Shown: positions 47,539 to 56,118 of the stretch, piece after piece
Numbering within the stretch: the stretch's first letter is position 1
How the letters are laid out: the number at the start of each line of letters is the position of its first letter
Source: Nocardia cyriacigeorgica
GTDB taxonomy: Bacteria; Actinomycetota; Actinomycetes; Mycobacteriales; Mycobacteriaceae
Direction of reading: 5' to 3'
Assembly (NCBI RefSeq): GCF_010868145.1
Contig: NZ_JAAGUY010000001.1
Location: forward strand, 310,001 to 374,000
Length of the DNA: 64,000 nt
Made by a program: the position numbers and the translations under genes
Notes under the pieces: generated by a model
The model's database searches: none
Told to the model about the DNA's origin: nothing
The model's input: the letters and a program-made list of their open reading frames with translations, nothing else

Positions 47539-49062
47539 TCATCTCGGTGGATTACCTGGTGTGGAATCAGCCGAGCATATTGTTGTTGTCAGCGGAATCG
47601 ACTGATTGCGTAGTCGTGACCAAGCCGCATTGCGTCCACGCGGTATTCGTTCTTCAGGGGTGCGGATGGACGCGTGAATTCGGGGAGACGAATGCGGCCG
47701 GATAACCAGGTCGTGCGATGCGGCTTCGGTCGGGTGCGGTGGGTCAGGCGTCGAATGGGGCGGGGTTCGTATGGCCAGTGCCAGGGTTGCGGCAGCGATG
47801 AATATCGCCGCTTCGTAGATGAGCGTGTGTCCGAAAGCGGTCGCGGGTAACGCGGGGACGGCGAAGTAGCACAATCCGGCGAGTGTGATGCCGACGGTGC
47901 CGCCGAGTTGCTGGGCGGTGGGTAGGAGGCCGGACACCGAACCTGCGGCGGAGTCGGGCGCTGTCGCGAGGATTATCCCGAATACCGACGCGGTGAAGAT
48001 CCCGAACATGCCACCGCCGACCGCCAAGATCGGCAGCCACGTCCACAGGGGTGCCGCGGTGGTGACGAGAAGTGCGAGCGTTCCCATCACCGCCGCGAGT
48101 GACAACGCCGCAGCGGCCAACACGCTCGCGCGGTAACGATGCGTGAACCAGGGTGCGGAGCGGGCGCCGAGAATCGCTGCCCCGAGCGGCCGCAGACCGA
48201 CACTGGACTGCAGATAGTGCATGAGCAGCAAGGTGAACGACGGCACTGCGGCATTGAAGACGAAGACAGCGGCCAACCCGCGACGAACCATTCGTGCCCG
48301 CAGGACCCGTGGGTCGAGCAGCGGGCGGCGCCCCCGAACTTGGGTGCCGACGAATCCGGCCAGCAGCCCGGCTGCGGCGGTGAGGCACCCGGCGGTCCAC
48401 GTCGGCCAGCCCAGTTCGTGTCCCACCGCGAGCGGATAGATCAACAGCGCTGCGCCGGCCACGATCAGTGCGGCACTCAGCAGGGGGATCGGGCGTTGGT
48501 CGGCGCCCGCCGTTATGGGTATCCGCCTGCTGCGCACCAGGGTGAACAATCCGATCGGGAGGTTGACCACGAACAGCAGCCGCCATCCCAGACCTGCGGC
48601 ATCGACGGCGAGCAACAGCCCACCGGCGATCGGGCCGAGCAGTGACGCTATTGCCATGGTGGACCCGTACCAGCCCATCGCGCGGGGCCGCCGCGTGGCG
48701 GGTAGCGCCGTCTGGATGATCGACAACACTTGCGGCGCAAGTACGCCGCTCCCGAGTCCTTGTAGCACCCGGGCGGCGATCAGCATGGTGATCGTCGGCG
48801 CCGCACCGGCGGCAAGGGAGCCGAGTGTGAACACGCCCATGCCGATGATGAACATTCGGCGGTACCCGTACCGATCACCTAGTCGCGCCGCCGGAATCAT
48901 GATGCACGCGTACGGCAGGGTGTAACCGGTAATCACCAGTTGTGCCACGCCGCCGGTGGTGTCCAGTTCATGTTGCAGCACTGGGAGTGCGACCTGCACG
49001 ATCGTCACGTCGAGCAGTTGGACGAAGGTCGCGGTCAGGACGATGGGCAGCACTACGCCCAC
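47539..49062 (-). CDS. DHA2-type MFS drug exporter
   Basis: About 507 residues, 13-14 membrane helices. Motifs: LLDVTIVQVALPVLQHEL (helix 1), IMIPAARLGDRYGYRRMF (motif A), VLQGLGSGVLAPQVLSIIQT (motif B region) and GWRLLFVVNLPIGL. Around residue 290 the sequence YLQSSVGLRPLGAAILGARS is about ten residues shorter than usual for the helix there, suggesting a small in-frame loss. GTG 49062 overlaps the end of the hydrolase fragment upstream. The C-terminal tail after PPHSTPD is long and Arg-rich. Confidence 0.82.
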   Translation of the reverse strand: MGVVLPIVLTATFVQLLDVTIVQVALPVLQHELDTTGGVAQLVITGYTLPYACIMIPAARLGDRYGYRRMFIIGMGVFTLGSLAAGAAPTITMLIAARVLQGLGSGVLAPQVLSIIQTALPATRRPRAMGWYGSTMAIASLLGPIAGGLLLAVDAAGLGWRLLFVVNLPIGLFTLVRSRRIPITAGADQRPIPLLSAALIVAGAALLIYPLAVGHELGWPTWTAGCLTAAAGLLAGFVGTQVRGRRPLLDPRVLRARMVRRGLAAVFVFNAAVPSFTLLLMHYLQSSVGLRPLGAAILGARSAPWFTHRYRASVLAAAALSLAAVMGTLALLVTTAAPLWTWLPILAVGGGMFGIFTASVFGIILATAPDSAAGSVSGLLPTAQQLGGTVGITLAGLCYFAVPALPATAFGHTLIYEAAIFIAAATLALAIRTPPHSTPDPPHPTEAASHDLVIRPHSSPRIHASIRTPEERIPRGRNAAWSRLRNQSIPLTTTICSADSTPGNPPR

Positions 49063-49378
49063 CCGTCGAGTGCGGCGAGGAATCGGTTCACGTTGTCGGT
49101 GTGGATGAAGTGGCCGGTGCCCGGCACGGTCCGGGTCTCGAAACCGGCCGCGCGATACTGCGCTGCCCGCTGCGGAGGAATCAGAGCGCTCGGGTCGGCC
49201 ATCAGAATCCGTGAAGGCACCAAGGGAAGCACTGGGGCGTAGGCGGTTTCGAGGTAGCTCATGCGGGTCGTATCCGGATCCCATGCGGCCAGTTCGTCGA
49301 GCCGCGCCCGCACGCTGCCTTCGCTCCAGTGCGGCGCTGCTGCCCCGGATGTCGTCGGCGCTCCACTGTTTCGCGGAG
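49053..49378 (-). pseudogene. C-terminal fragment of an alpha/beta hydrolase
   Basis: The last about 100 residues (SRILMADPSALIPPQRAAQY, then TVPGTGHFIHTDNVNRFLAA) are the C-terminus of an alpha/beta hydrolase with the catalytic His in GTGHF. The lid and nucleophile parts are missing: upstream of about 49378 the minus frame runs antisense into the ArsR fragment. Its stop overlaps the start of the MFS gene, so it was once the first gene of that operon. Confidence 0.65.
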
Positions 49379-49386
49379 GGTTCGAT

Positions 49387-49560
49387 GTGCCGGTAAGTAT
49401 GTCGACGTTGTCGCACCACCTGAAGGTGCTGCGGGAAGCCGGTCTGGTCCGGGTCAGCCCAGAGGGCAGCCACCGCCGGCACGAACTCCGTAGCGACGAG
49501 TTGGAGGGCCGGTACCCTGGCGTGCTCAGCAGCATCATCTCCGCCGCTGGTAGCGAATAA
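49387..49560 (+). pseudogene. C-terminal half of an ArsR-family regulator
   Basis: MSTLSHHLKVLREAGLVRV and the following GSHRRHELRSDELEGRYPGV are the recognition helix, wing and C-terminus of an ArsR-family repressor. The first half of the winged helix is missing; the fragment abuts the hydrolase remnant on the other strand. An intact ArsR gene divergent from hydrolase plus MFS exporter is the likely ancestral order. Confidence 0.65.
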
Positions 49561-49619
49561 TCAGCCCTGCGGGATCCCGGTAGTAGCCGCCGAAATACAC
49601 GCCGATATTTCGCCGGGTA

Positions 49620-49748
49620 GGGGCTGCCGACCTACACCCACGGCGTGGCACAGGTGATTTCGGGCTCTTCGACCTGCTGGGGATGCAGCTCTCGCCACGG
49701 ATCCGGGACCTGGGCCGGATCACCCTGTACCGGCCGTTCGGGGCGTAA
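49620..49748 (+). mobile_element. Remnant of a Tn3-family transposase
   Basis: From 49656 to the TAA at 49746-49748 the plus strand encodes a C-terminal Tn3-type transposase piece (FGLFDLLGMQLSPRIRDLGR followed by ITLYRP), as in the actinobacterial block THGVTLxxFALFDLxGxQLSPRIRDL. The THG part (YTHGVA, 49634-49651) is in another frame, so a frameshift lies near 49652. Nothing else of the transposase is present. Confidence 0.6.
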
Positions 49749-49752
49749 TCGG

Positions 49753-50742
49753 CTATTGCATCATCTGGATGTGTGGGTGCCCAGATGATGCCGGGCAGAC
49801 TCGGATGATTTCAGCGTTGTTGTCGGAGACACAGATCCGGGTCGGACTTTTCGGGCCGCCCTGGACAGGACCCCACGCGAGGTCGGCGGCCTGATCCTCG
49901 TACGGGATCCAATGCTGGACTCTGGAGTTCCACTCACTGCCGGATATCGTCAGCAGCGGCTCGGTCGGGGTGGCGCAGGTGGGGCAGGGGTTCGGATATG
50001 GATCTGTCATGCCCCAATTGATGTAGCCGCCGACCTTGAAGCCGGGCGCGATACACAAGTTCGAGTACTCGATGCCGAGCTCGTCGATCGCCCACTGGTC
50101 CAGTCGTTCCCGTATCTCACGCCCGAGTTCGAGCGAGCTCGGGTATTCGGTCACCTGTTCCGGATGGATGAAGCACGGCTCGGGTACGTAGTCCGCGCCG
50201 TCCACGGCTGCCGGTTGCGGTGGGGTGAGCAGGATGTCGGTCACCGCAGCCGCGGACCGCCAGAACACTGCGGTCGTGGGCATTCCGTCGGCATGAAATT
50301 CGAACGGGCACCACAACACCTGCAGTAGATCCGCACCCTCGGGTGGCTGTAGACCGGGCACGTCACGCAGATACAACTGGGCGATCGGCAGCATCGCGAT
50401 GGGGCCCTCGGGGACGTCCGCCTTCTCGATCCGTTCGAGGAGCGCCCGCTCCTCAGTGGTGTATCCCCATTCCGCCCTGCTTTCTCCGGCCAAGTCGATA
50501 CGCCGCCGCAGCCTGACCTCGGCCAACGAGATCGGCGGGATCGGTCCCGCGTTGTGGCCGTCCTCGGAACAATGCGGCCATGGCTCGCTCGCCGGCCACA
50601 ACAGTGGGCCGCCGATCGAACTGTCATGGGGCGAGGGGGCTCCCGGACGCGGGTGCAGTCGAGTCGCGGTGCGGGCCAGTGGCGCCAGCTCAGGAAAGAC
50701 GGCCGCGAGATCGGCCGGACGGGGCGGGGTGGTGCGAGTCAT
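49753..50742 (-). CDS. DUF1963/YwqG-like protein
   Basis: About 329 residues, soluble, Trp/Pro-rich: SIGGPLLWPASEPWPHCSED, PIAMLPIAQLYLRDVPGLQP, LLQVLWCPFEFHADG and KVGGYINWGMTDPYPNPCPT. The G-G-P-P-W-P opening and the QL...D..G.LQVFWC pattern fit the DUF1963/YwqG group, of unknown function. A Cys pair (CPTC) near residue 260 could bind a metal. The stop lies just after the Tn3 remnant. ATG 50742 preferred (GAGGAG upstream, rather far). Confidence 0.7.
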   Translation of the reverse strand: MTRTTPPRPADLAAVFPELAPLARTATRLHPRPGAPSPHDSSIGGPLLWPASEPWPHCSEDGHNAGPIPPISLAEVRLRRRIDLAGESRAEWGYTTEERALLERIEKADVPEGPIAMLPIAQLYLRDVPGLQPPEGADLLQVLWCPFEFHADGMPTTAVFWRSAAAVTDILLTPPQPAAVDGADYVPEPCFIHPEQVTEYPSSLELGREIRERLDQWAIDELGIEYSNLCIAPGFKVGGYINWGMTDPYPNPCPTCATPTEPLLTISGSEWNSRVQHWIPYEDQAADLAWGPVQGGPKSPTRICVSDNNAEIIRVCPASSGHPHIQMMQ

Positions 50743-51240
50743 GCAACGACCAGCTCCTCGAGACCTCTGCGCGAGATACATTCCTCGCTCCACAACGCCA
50801 ACCACGCTCTCCAGTTCATTCCGCGAACCCTACGACCGGCCACCGACAAGTTCGGCATGCGTGCAGGCCGAGAATTGGTGCGAGCAGCTACTTCTCCGGC
50901 TCTGCTTCGACACCTCCGTAAATGCCGCGAAGTGCGTATTCGGCCATTGCCCCAAAGCCCCTGTTACTCCGATAGTGGCCTGTTATCCGGGCGATCATGG
51001 GCATCGACTTGGGGCGGACCGCCGTTATGGTGACACGAAGCGCCCCTGTTGTCCGGGACAAGGCTGAGCTGGTGCCGCGGTGCCGGCCACGCTGAACATG
51101 TCCTCGAGACCGTGTACTGGCACGCCGGAACCGCTCGGCTGCCACCCCGGCTCATCAAGGGCCGCATCCGGCGGGCGTGATCGGGCATGCCACGGGCTGT
51201 TGTGCCAGAACTCGGCAACGCAATCAGCCGAGTTCTCTTG
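50743..51240. other. Intergenic region without supported gene
   Basis: About 500 bases between the DUF1963-like gene and the end of the recombinase gene. A short plus frame ending at 51180 ([20 protein letters not shown]) reads like a protein C-terminus but I cannot assign it. No attachment-site repeat was recognised. Confidence 0.35.
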
Positions 51241-52461
51241 TTAAAGCCCGAGTTTGGTGACGGCGTTGTCGTCCAATGGGTTTGCGGTGCGGATATAGCG
51301 GTGCACGGTGCGGGGGTTGGACCAGCGGCCCTGACGCATGATTTCGCGGTCGGCGGCACCGCCGAGGGCGGCTTGGGTGGCGAAACCCGCGCGCAGAGAG
51401 TGGCCGGAGAACAGGGCGGGGTCGAGGCCGGCGCGGGCGGCGTAGCGTTTGACGAGTTCGGCGATCGCGCGACCGGACACGGGGGTGGCGCCGATGCCGC
51501 CGTGGCGGGTGATGGCGGGGAAGAGGGGATGGTCGGCGCGGATGGTGTGCGGGGCGGCGCCGAATCCGTGGCAGCGGTGGATTTTCGGGTCGGGTGGGGC
51601 TGTGATGGCAAGTTGTGCGCGGACGGTGTGTGGATCGGTGGCGTGCAAGTGGAGTAGTTCGATCCAATCGGCGAAGGCGCAGACCGGGCAGGTGTGCGGG
51701 CGGTTGCCGCGGGGGAGCGCGACACGCTGTTCGGCGATGCCGGTGGCGTCGGTTTTGCTGGTGGGCAGATGAATGAGAAGTACCGGCTCGCCGGTGGTGT
51801 GATCTTGATCGACGTGGATGTCCTGGATGCGCAGGGCGGCGAGTTCGCTGCGGCGCAGTGCGCCGGCGAAACCGACGAGCAGGGCGAGGGTGTCGCGGCG
51901 GCGGGCAGGTTCGGTGGGCCATTCGGGCGCGGGAAGTTCGGCTAGGAGTTGTTCGAGGGTGTGCAACAGGATGGGGCGTTTGCGGATCGGCCGGGTGCGG
52001 CGGGTGCGGCGGATGCCGCGCAGCGTCAACCGGACGACATCACTGCGGGTGGGTGCGGGCAGGCCGTTGGCGGCGTGCACGGCGGCGATGGCGGCGGATT
52101 TGCGTTCGATGGTGGCGGGGCGGAAGACGAATTCGCCGTTGCCGCGGCGTGCGTCGGCGGCTGAGGCGAGGTAGACGGCGAGGTCGAGCGGATCCGCGGG
52201 AAGCGCCTGTCGGCCCTCTGCGCCACACCAGGCCGCCCAGGCGATCCAGTCGCTGCGGTAGGCCCGCACGGTGTTGTCCGATTGCGATGCTTCGAGGTAG
52301 CGGCCGAGCGTGTCGGCCTGGTCGTCGGTGAATCGTTCGCGGACACGGCGTAGTGCGGCGGCGTCGATGAGGACGCTGCCGACGCCACGTGTCAATTGCG
52401 CCCGCACCGGTTCGGGGATGGCGAGGGCGGCCTCATGGTGGGCGTTCGGCTGCTCGGCCAT
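51241..52461 (-). CDS. Tyrosine-type site-specific recombinase/integrase
   Basis: About 406 residues. An N-terminal SAM-like core-binding domain (residues about 55-150; SDNTVRAYRSDWIAWAAWC) is followed by the catalytic domain with the box I arginine in FAGALRRSELAALR, the lysine in LPTSKTDATG, box II GHSLRAGFATQA and the active Tyr in NPRTVHRYIRTA. All key residues are present. Integrates or resolves DNA; partner site unknown. It lies in a region with a Tn3 remnant and broken genes, which suggests past transfer. Start 52461 from the domain layout. Confidence 0.9.
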   Translation of the reverse strand: MAEQPNAHHEAALAIPEPVRAQLTRGVGSVLIDAAALRRVRERFTDDQADTLGRYLEASQSDNTVRAYRSDWIAWAAWCGAEGRQALPADPLDLAVYLASAADARRGNGEFVFRPATIERKSAAIAAVHAANGLPAPTRSDVVRLTLRGIRRTRRTRPIRKRPILLHTLEQLLAELPAPEWPTEPARRRDTLALLVGFAGALRRSELAALRIQDIHVDQDHTTGEPVLLIHLPTSKTDATGIAEQRVALPRGNRPHTCPVCAFADWIELLHLHATDPHTVRAQLAITAPPDPKIHRCHGFGAAPHTIRADHPLFPAITRHGGIGATPVSGRAIAELVKRYAARAGLDPALFSGHSLRAGFATQAALGGAADREIMRQGRWSNPRTVHRYIRTANPLDDNAVTKLGL

Positions 52462-52689
52462 CGGTCCCCGTTCGGTAGAAAGGATCTGAGCACGATCGAA
52501 TGTATCCGGCGGCTGCGCGGGCGTCCGGTTCGACACCGAATCGGATGCAGTGCTGACGAACTCGGATTGTCGTCGGGTGGTCCCGCGGAGGCCCACCTCT
52601 GTCCGAGGGGGCCGTTGGGCGCCGGCGTCTACCTGGCTCGCGTGCAGCGCAGGACACGCCGCGCGAGTAGCGAGATCGCAACGGTTGAT

Positions 52690-53661
52690 CTACTGGCCCA
52701 GCGTGATCGGGTTGACGTCCAGCGGTGCAGTGACCATGTGGTCGATATCGAGGGTGAGTTTCAGCGCGTCCATTGTGCTGTCCGGGGCGATGTGGTTGTC
52801 GGCGTCGCCACGGAGGACCGCCAGGACGTGGTCGATCATCGCGGTGTACTGGTCGGCGGGCGGCAGGTTCAGGTGGTGGGCGCCGTCGGCGGTGTAGGCG
52901 GTGACGGTGGCGGTGGGCTTTCCGTCGAATCCCATCGTCGAAGTGGATTCGAGGACCCCGTCGGTGAAGGTGGCGGTGTATCCGCCGCGCGCGCCCCAGG
53001 ACATCGGCATCAATGACGACACCGAGTCGCGGGCGATGGCGCCGTCGAAGTGCAGTGTCGCTTCGATGGATGCACTGTCGGCGTCGCGCGCGAGGGTGGT
53101 GACCTCGATCGACCGCGGCAGGCCGAGGGTGCGGGTGATGATGTCCATGTCGCTGTGCATGGCTTCCACTGGCAGTGTCATCAGGCCGAGGGAAACGCCG
53201 GGCCACAGGTGCGCGGTGAGGTTCCACATGCTCAGCTGCTCCAGCCGCCCATAGGTGCCGGTGCCGACGGCCTCGACCAGGGCTCGGTCGGCCGGGATGA
53301 ATCGTTCGAACATGTCGACGAACACGTGCCGATCGCTGTGTGCTGCGGCGTCGACGACCCGCTGCGCGTCGGCCAGGTCGGCTGCCAGTGGCAGCTCGAC
53401 GAGGGCATGCTTATCGGCCGCGAGTGCGCGCAGCACGTGGTCGGCGTGCAATGGGATCGGCAGGCAGATATCGACCAGGTCGATCGAAATGTCGTCGAAG
53501 GCGGCGTCGATATCGGTGCTGGATGCGAACCCGAACCGGTCGGCTACCGCTGCGGTTTTGTCGGGATCGCGACCGAAAATTGTCACTTCGACGTCGTCGC
53601 GGGCGGCGTAGACGGCGGCGTGCGCCTGCCCGAATCCGGTGCCAAGCAGTGCGATCTTCAC
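52690..53661 (-). CDS. Gfo/Idh/MocA-type oxidoreductase
   Basis: A 323-residue NAD(P)-dependent Gfo/Idh/MocA protein: Rossmann motif IALLGTGFGQAHAAVYA, then VDICLPIPLHADHVLRALAA. The catalytic EKP motif reads VELPLAADL here, so the conserved Lys is Leu. That predicts altered or absent dehydrogenase activity. Stands alone upstream of the alkane operon regulator on the same strand. Substrate unknown. Confidence 0.85.
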   Translation of the reverse strand: MKIALLGTGFGQAHAAVYAARDDVEVTIFGRDPDKTAAVADRFGFASSTDIDAAFDDISIDLVDICLPIPLHADHVLRALAADKHALVELPLAADLADAQRVVDAAAHSDRHVFVDMFERFIPADRALVEAVGTGTYGRLEQLSMWNLTAHLWPGVSLGLMTLPVEAMHSDMDIITRTLGLPRSIEVTTLARDADSASIEATLHFDGAIARDSVSSLMPMSWGARGGYTATFTDGVLESTSTMGFDGKPTATVTAYTADGAHHLNLPPADQYTAMIDHVLAVLRGDADNHIAPDSTMDALKLTLDIDHMVTAPLDVNPITLGQ

Positions 53662-53767
53662 GGTGACTCCTCGGTGCGCGACCCGCCGAGTGCCTCAGGT
53701 AGTCACCCGGTCATTTCCTACGCTAGAACCCTTTGCGGTCAGATCCTGGCCGCAAATCAGCGTGTGG

Positions 53768-54388
53768 TCAGGCGGTGACGGCGGGGGCGAAGATGCTGGT
53801 GATCACGAGCCCGATTTGGGTGACGGCGCGATCAATGGGGCCGGTGGGCTGGAACAGGTGGCTCAATGCGAGCCGGACGACGGCCTCGACCATGGTGTCG
53901 AGGTCGTCGTCGGCGATGTCGTGGAGGCCGTATTGGTTGCGGACCACGGCGGTGAGGGCGGGGATGGCGCGGCCGAGCACGGGTTCGGGCTCGGTCATCA
54001 GGACGGGCAGCAGGCTGGTGTCGGCGCTGGAGCGTCCGGCGAGTACGGCTTTGAGCAGCGCGTTATCGGCGCCGGTGCGCAGGGTGTATTCGACAGCGGC
54101 GGTGAGGCCGTCGATGACGTCGTCGGCCTGGGTTGCGATGGTGTCGGCGATGCCGGTGAGGAAGGTGTCGAGTTCGTTGGCGATGACGACGTCGGCGAGG
54201 TCTTGTTTGGTGCCGATTTCCTTGTAGAGCACGGGTCGGCTGACGCCGACTTCCTTGGCGACGCGGGACATGTTGACCGCGCCCCAGCCTTCGGTGCAGA
54301 CCAGGTTGCGTGCGGTGTCGATGACGCGGGCGCGCAGGACCTGGCGCATCTCGGTGTGAAAGTTCGGCGCTTCAGCCACGAAAGTCAT
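53768..54388 (-). CDS. TetR-family regulator of the alkane operon
   Basis: A 206-residue TetR regulator: HTH DTARNLVCTEGWGAVNMSRV with KEVGVSRPVLYKEIGTKQDL, followed by a ligand domain (LTAAVEYTLRTGADNALLKA). Divergent from alkB with about 140 bases between, so it probably represses alkB as AlkU-type TetR proteins do. Start MTFVAEAPN at 54388 is preferred over ATG 54424, which would lie in the alkB promoter. Confidence 0.85.
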   Translation of the reverse strand: MTFVAEAPNFHTEMRQVLRARVIDTARNLVCTEGWGAVNMSRVAKEVGVSRPVLYKEIGTKQDLADVVIANELDTFLTGIADTIATQADDVIDGLTAAVEYTLRTGADNALLKAVLAGRSSADTSLLPVLMTEPEPVLGRAIPALTAVVRNQYGLHDIADDDLDTMVEAVVRLALSHLFQPTGPIDRAVTQIGLVITSIFAPAVTA

Positions 54389-54418
54389 CGTACATGAATG
54401 GCCGTAACGTTCCATCGT

Positions 54419-54447
54419 TGACAATTATGGCTCAAGTGTTTCTAATG
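54419..54447 (+). promoter_or_regulatory. Strong SigA-type promoter of alkB
   Basis: TTGACA (54419-54424, full consensus) and TCTAAT (54442-54447, 5 of 6) with the ideal 17-base spacer. Transcription should start near 54454, giving a leader of about 75 bases to the alkB ATG. Confidence 0.75.
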
Positions 54448-54450
54448 AAT

Positions 54451-54471
54451 ACACATCGCGACAAAGTGTAA
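54451..54471. promoter_or_regulatory. Candidate operator at the alkB start site
   Basis: TACAC-N11-GTGTA inverted repeat directly downstream of the -10 element; an additional GTGT lies at 54438-54441. Placed to allow repression by the divergent TetR. Half-sites are short, so this is tentative. Confidence 0.4.
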
Positions 54472-54528
54472 ACGCGCCTGGTCCGGTCTATGTGCGGGCC
54501 GTTCGCTCACGAAGCAAGGAGAACGACG

Positions 54529-55752
54529 ATGACGACGTCTCGGATGGGGGAGCGGGCCGATGCGGCGACACCGCAATGGCGTGATCGCAAGCGCTACCTG
54601 TGGCTGTTCGGGCTGATTCCGCCGACCGCGCTGGGATTGGCGGCCGCGCTGGTGTGGGCGTTCAACCAGCTGGGCTGGCAGCAGGTCGCGCCGGTGTGGT
54701 GGTGGATCGGGCCGCTGCTGGTGTATGTGCTGCTGCCGATCCTGGACCGGTTCTTCGGCCCTGACGGGCAGAACCCGCCCGATGAGGTGATGGAGTATCT
54801 GGAAAACGACCGCTACTACCGCTACTGCACCTACGCCTACATCCCGTTCCAGTTGGCGAGCCTGGTATTCGCCGCCTACTTGTGGACGGCGACGGATCTG
54901 TCGTGGCTCGGCATCGAGGGCGGACTCGGTCTGTGGTCGAAGATCGGCGTGGCGTTGAGCATCGGTGTGATGGGCGGTGTCGGTATCAATACCGCGCACG
55001 AACTCGGGCACAAGAAGGACGAGCTGGAGCGCTGGCTGTCGAAGATCACTCTCGCCCAGACCGGATACGGCCACTTCTACATCGAGCACAACCGCGGCCA
55101 CCATGTGCGTGTCGCGACACCCGAGGACCCGGCCAGCTCGCGGTTCGCCGAATCCTTCTGGACTTTCCTGCCGCGCAGTGTGTGGGGGAGCCTGCGTTCG
55201 GCGTGGGAGCTGGAGCGGACCCGGTTGCAGCGGATGGGCAAGGGCCCGTGGACCCTTCGCAACGATGTATTGAACGCGTGGCTGATGACCGTCGTGCTGT
55301 GGGGTGGTCTGGTCGCGGTATTCGGTCCTGGTGTGCTGCCGTTCCTGCTGATTCAGGCGGTGTACGGATTCTCGCTGCTGGAGACGGTCAACTATCTCGA
55401 GCACTACGGTCTGCTGCGGCAGCGGACCGCGGGCGGGCGATATGAGCGGTGCACGCCCGAACACAGCTGGAACTCCGATCACATCGTCACCAATATCTTC
55501 CTGTACCACTTGCAGCGACACAGCGACCATCACGCGAATCCGACCCGGCGCTACCAGACCCTGCGCAGCATGGACGGTGCCCCCAACCTGCCCAGCGGCT
55601 ACGCCAGCATGATCGGCCTCGCCTACTTCCCTCCGCTGTGGCGCAAGGTGATGGATCATCGTGTCCTGGCCCATTACGGCGGCGATATCAGCCGCGTGAA
55701 CATCCAGCCCGCCAAGCGGGATCAGGTGCTGGCCCGCTACGGGGTGGCGTGA
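54529..55752 (+). CDS. alkB: Alkane 1-monooxygenase AlkB
   Basis: A 407-residue integral membrane di-iron hydroxylase that puts the first OH on the end carbon of n-alkanes. All His boxes are present: NTAHELGHKKDE, EHNRGHHVRVATPEDPAS, the LEHYG signature (NYLEHYGLLRQ) and LQRHSDHHANPTRRYQ. Six or so membrane helices. AAGGAG precedes the ATG. First gene of an operon; the stop overlaps the next ATG (TGATG). Needs rubredoxin and reductase, both supplied downstream. Confidence 0.97.
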   Translation: MTTSRMGERADAATPQWRDRKRYLWLFGLIPPTALGLAAALVWAFNQLGWQQVAPVWWWIGPLLVYVLLPILDRFFGPDGQNPPDEVMEYLENDRYYRYCTYAYIPFQLASLVFAAYLWTATDLSWLGIEGGLGLWSKIGVALSIGVMGGVGINTAHELGHKKDELERWLSKITLAQTGYGHFYIEHNRGHHVRVATPEDPASSRFAESFWTFLPRSVWGSLRSAWELERTRLQRMGKGPWTLRNDVLNAWLMTVVLWGGLVAVFGPGVLPFLLIQAVYGFSLLETVNYLEHYGLLRQRTAGGRYERCTPEHSWNSDHIVTNIFLYHLQRHSDHHANPTRRYQTLRSMDGAPNLPSGYASMIGLAYFPPLWRKVMDHRVLAHYGGDISRVNIQPAKRDQVLARYGVA

Positions 55753-55931
55753 TGGCCGTCTACAGCTGCCCGGTGTGCGACTACTGCTACGACGAATCGG
55801 CCGGTGCGCCCCGCGAGGGCTTCCCGGCGGGCACGGCGTGGTCGGCGATCCCCGACGACTGGTGCTGCCCCGACTGCGGGGTGCGCGAAAAGCTCGACTT
55901 CGACCCCGTTTCCACGACGACAGGAGCATGA
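55752..55931 (+). CDS. rubA: Rubredoxin (AlkG1-type)
   Basis: A 59-residue rubredoxin with both CxxC pairs: [16 protein letters not shown] and [15 protein letters not shown]. Starts on the alkB stop (TGATG). The insertion around CDYCYDE, with an extra Cys, is typical of the AlkG1 type, which often cannot itself replace the electron carrier to AlkB. Electron-transfer role in the alkane hydroxylase is secure by position. Confidence 0.95.
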   Translation: MAVYSCPVCDYCYDESAGAPREGFPAGTAWSAIPDDWCCPDCGVREKLDFDPVSTTTGA

Positions 55932-55932
55932 G

Positions 55933-56118
55933 ATGAACACCGACTACAAGCTGTTCCGTTGCGTGCAGTGCGGTTTCGAATACGACGAGGCAGTGGGCTG
56001 GCCCGAGGACGGTCTAGCCGCTGGCACTCGCTGGGACGATATCCCCGAGGACTGGTCGTGCCCGGACTGCGGTGCGGCCAAGGCGGATTTCGACATGGTC
56101 GAGGTCAGCCGGGCATGA
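55933..56118 (+). CDS. rubA2: Rubredoxin (AlkG2-type)
   Basis: A 61-residue rubredoxin: [19 protein letters not shown] and [18 protein letters not shown], the regular CxxCG pair spacing of AlkG2-type proteins that carry electrons to AlkB. Starts 1 base after the stop of the first rubredoxin; the ribosome-binding site (AGGAG) lies in that gene's end. Confidence 0.95.
   Translation: MNTDYKLFRCVQCGFEYDEAVGWPEDGLAAGTRWDDIPEDWSCPDCGAAKADFDMVEVSRA

Noticed and set aside
54442..55929. 495-codon minus-strand frame over alkB and rubA
   Set aside because: Antisense of a secure operon; composition is nonsense-like.
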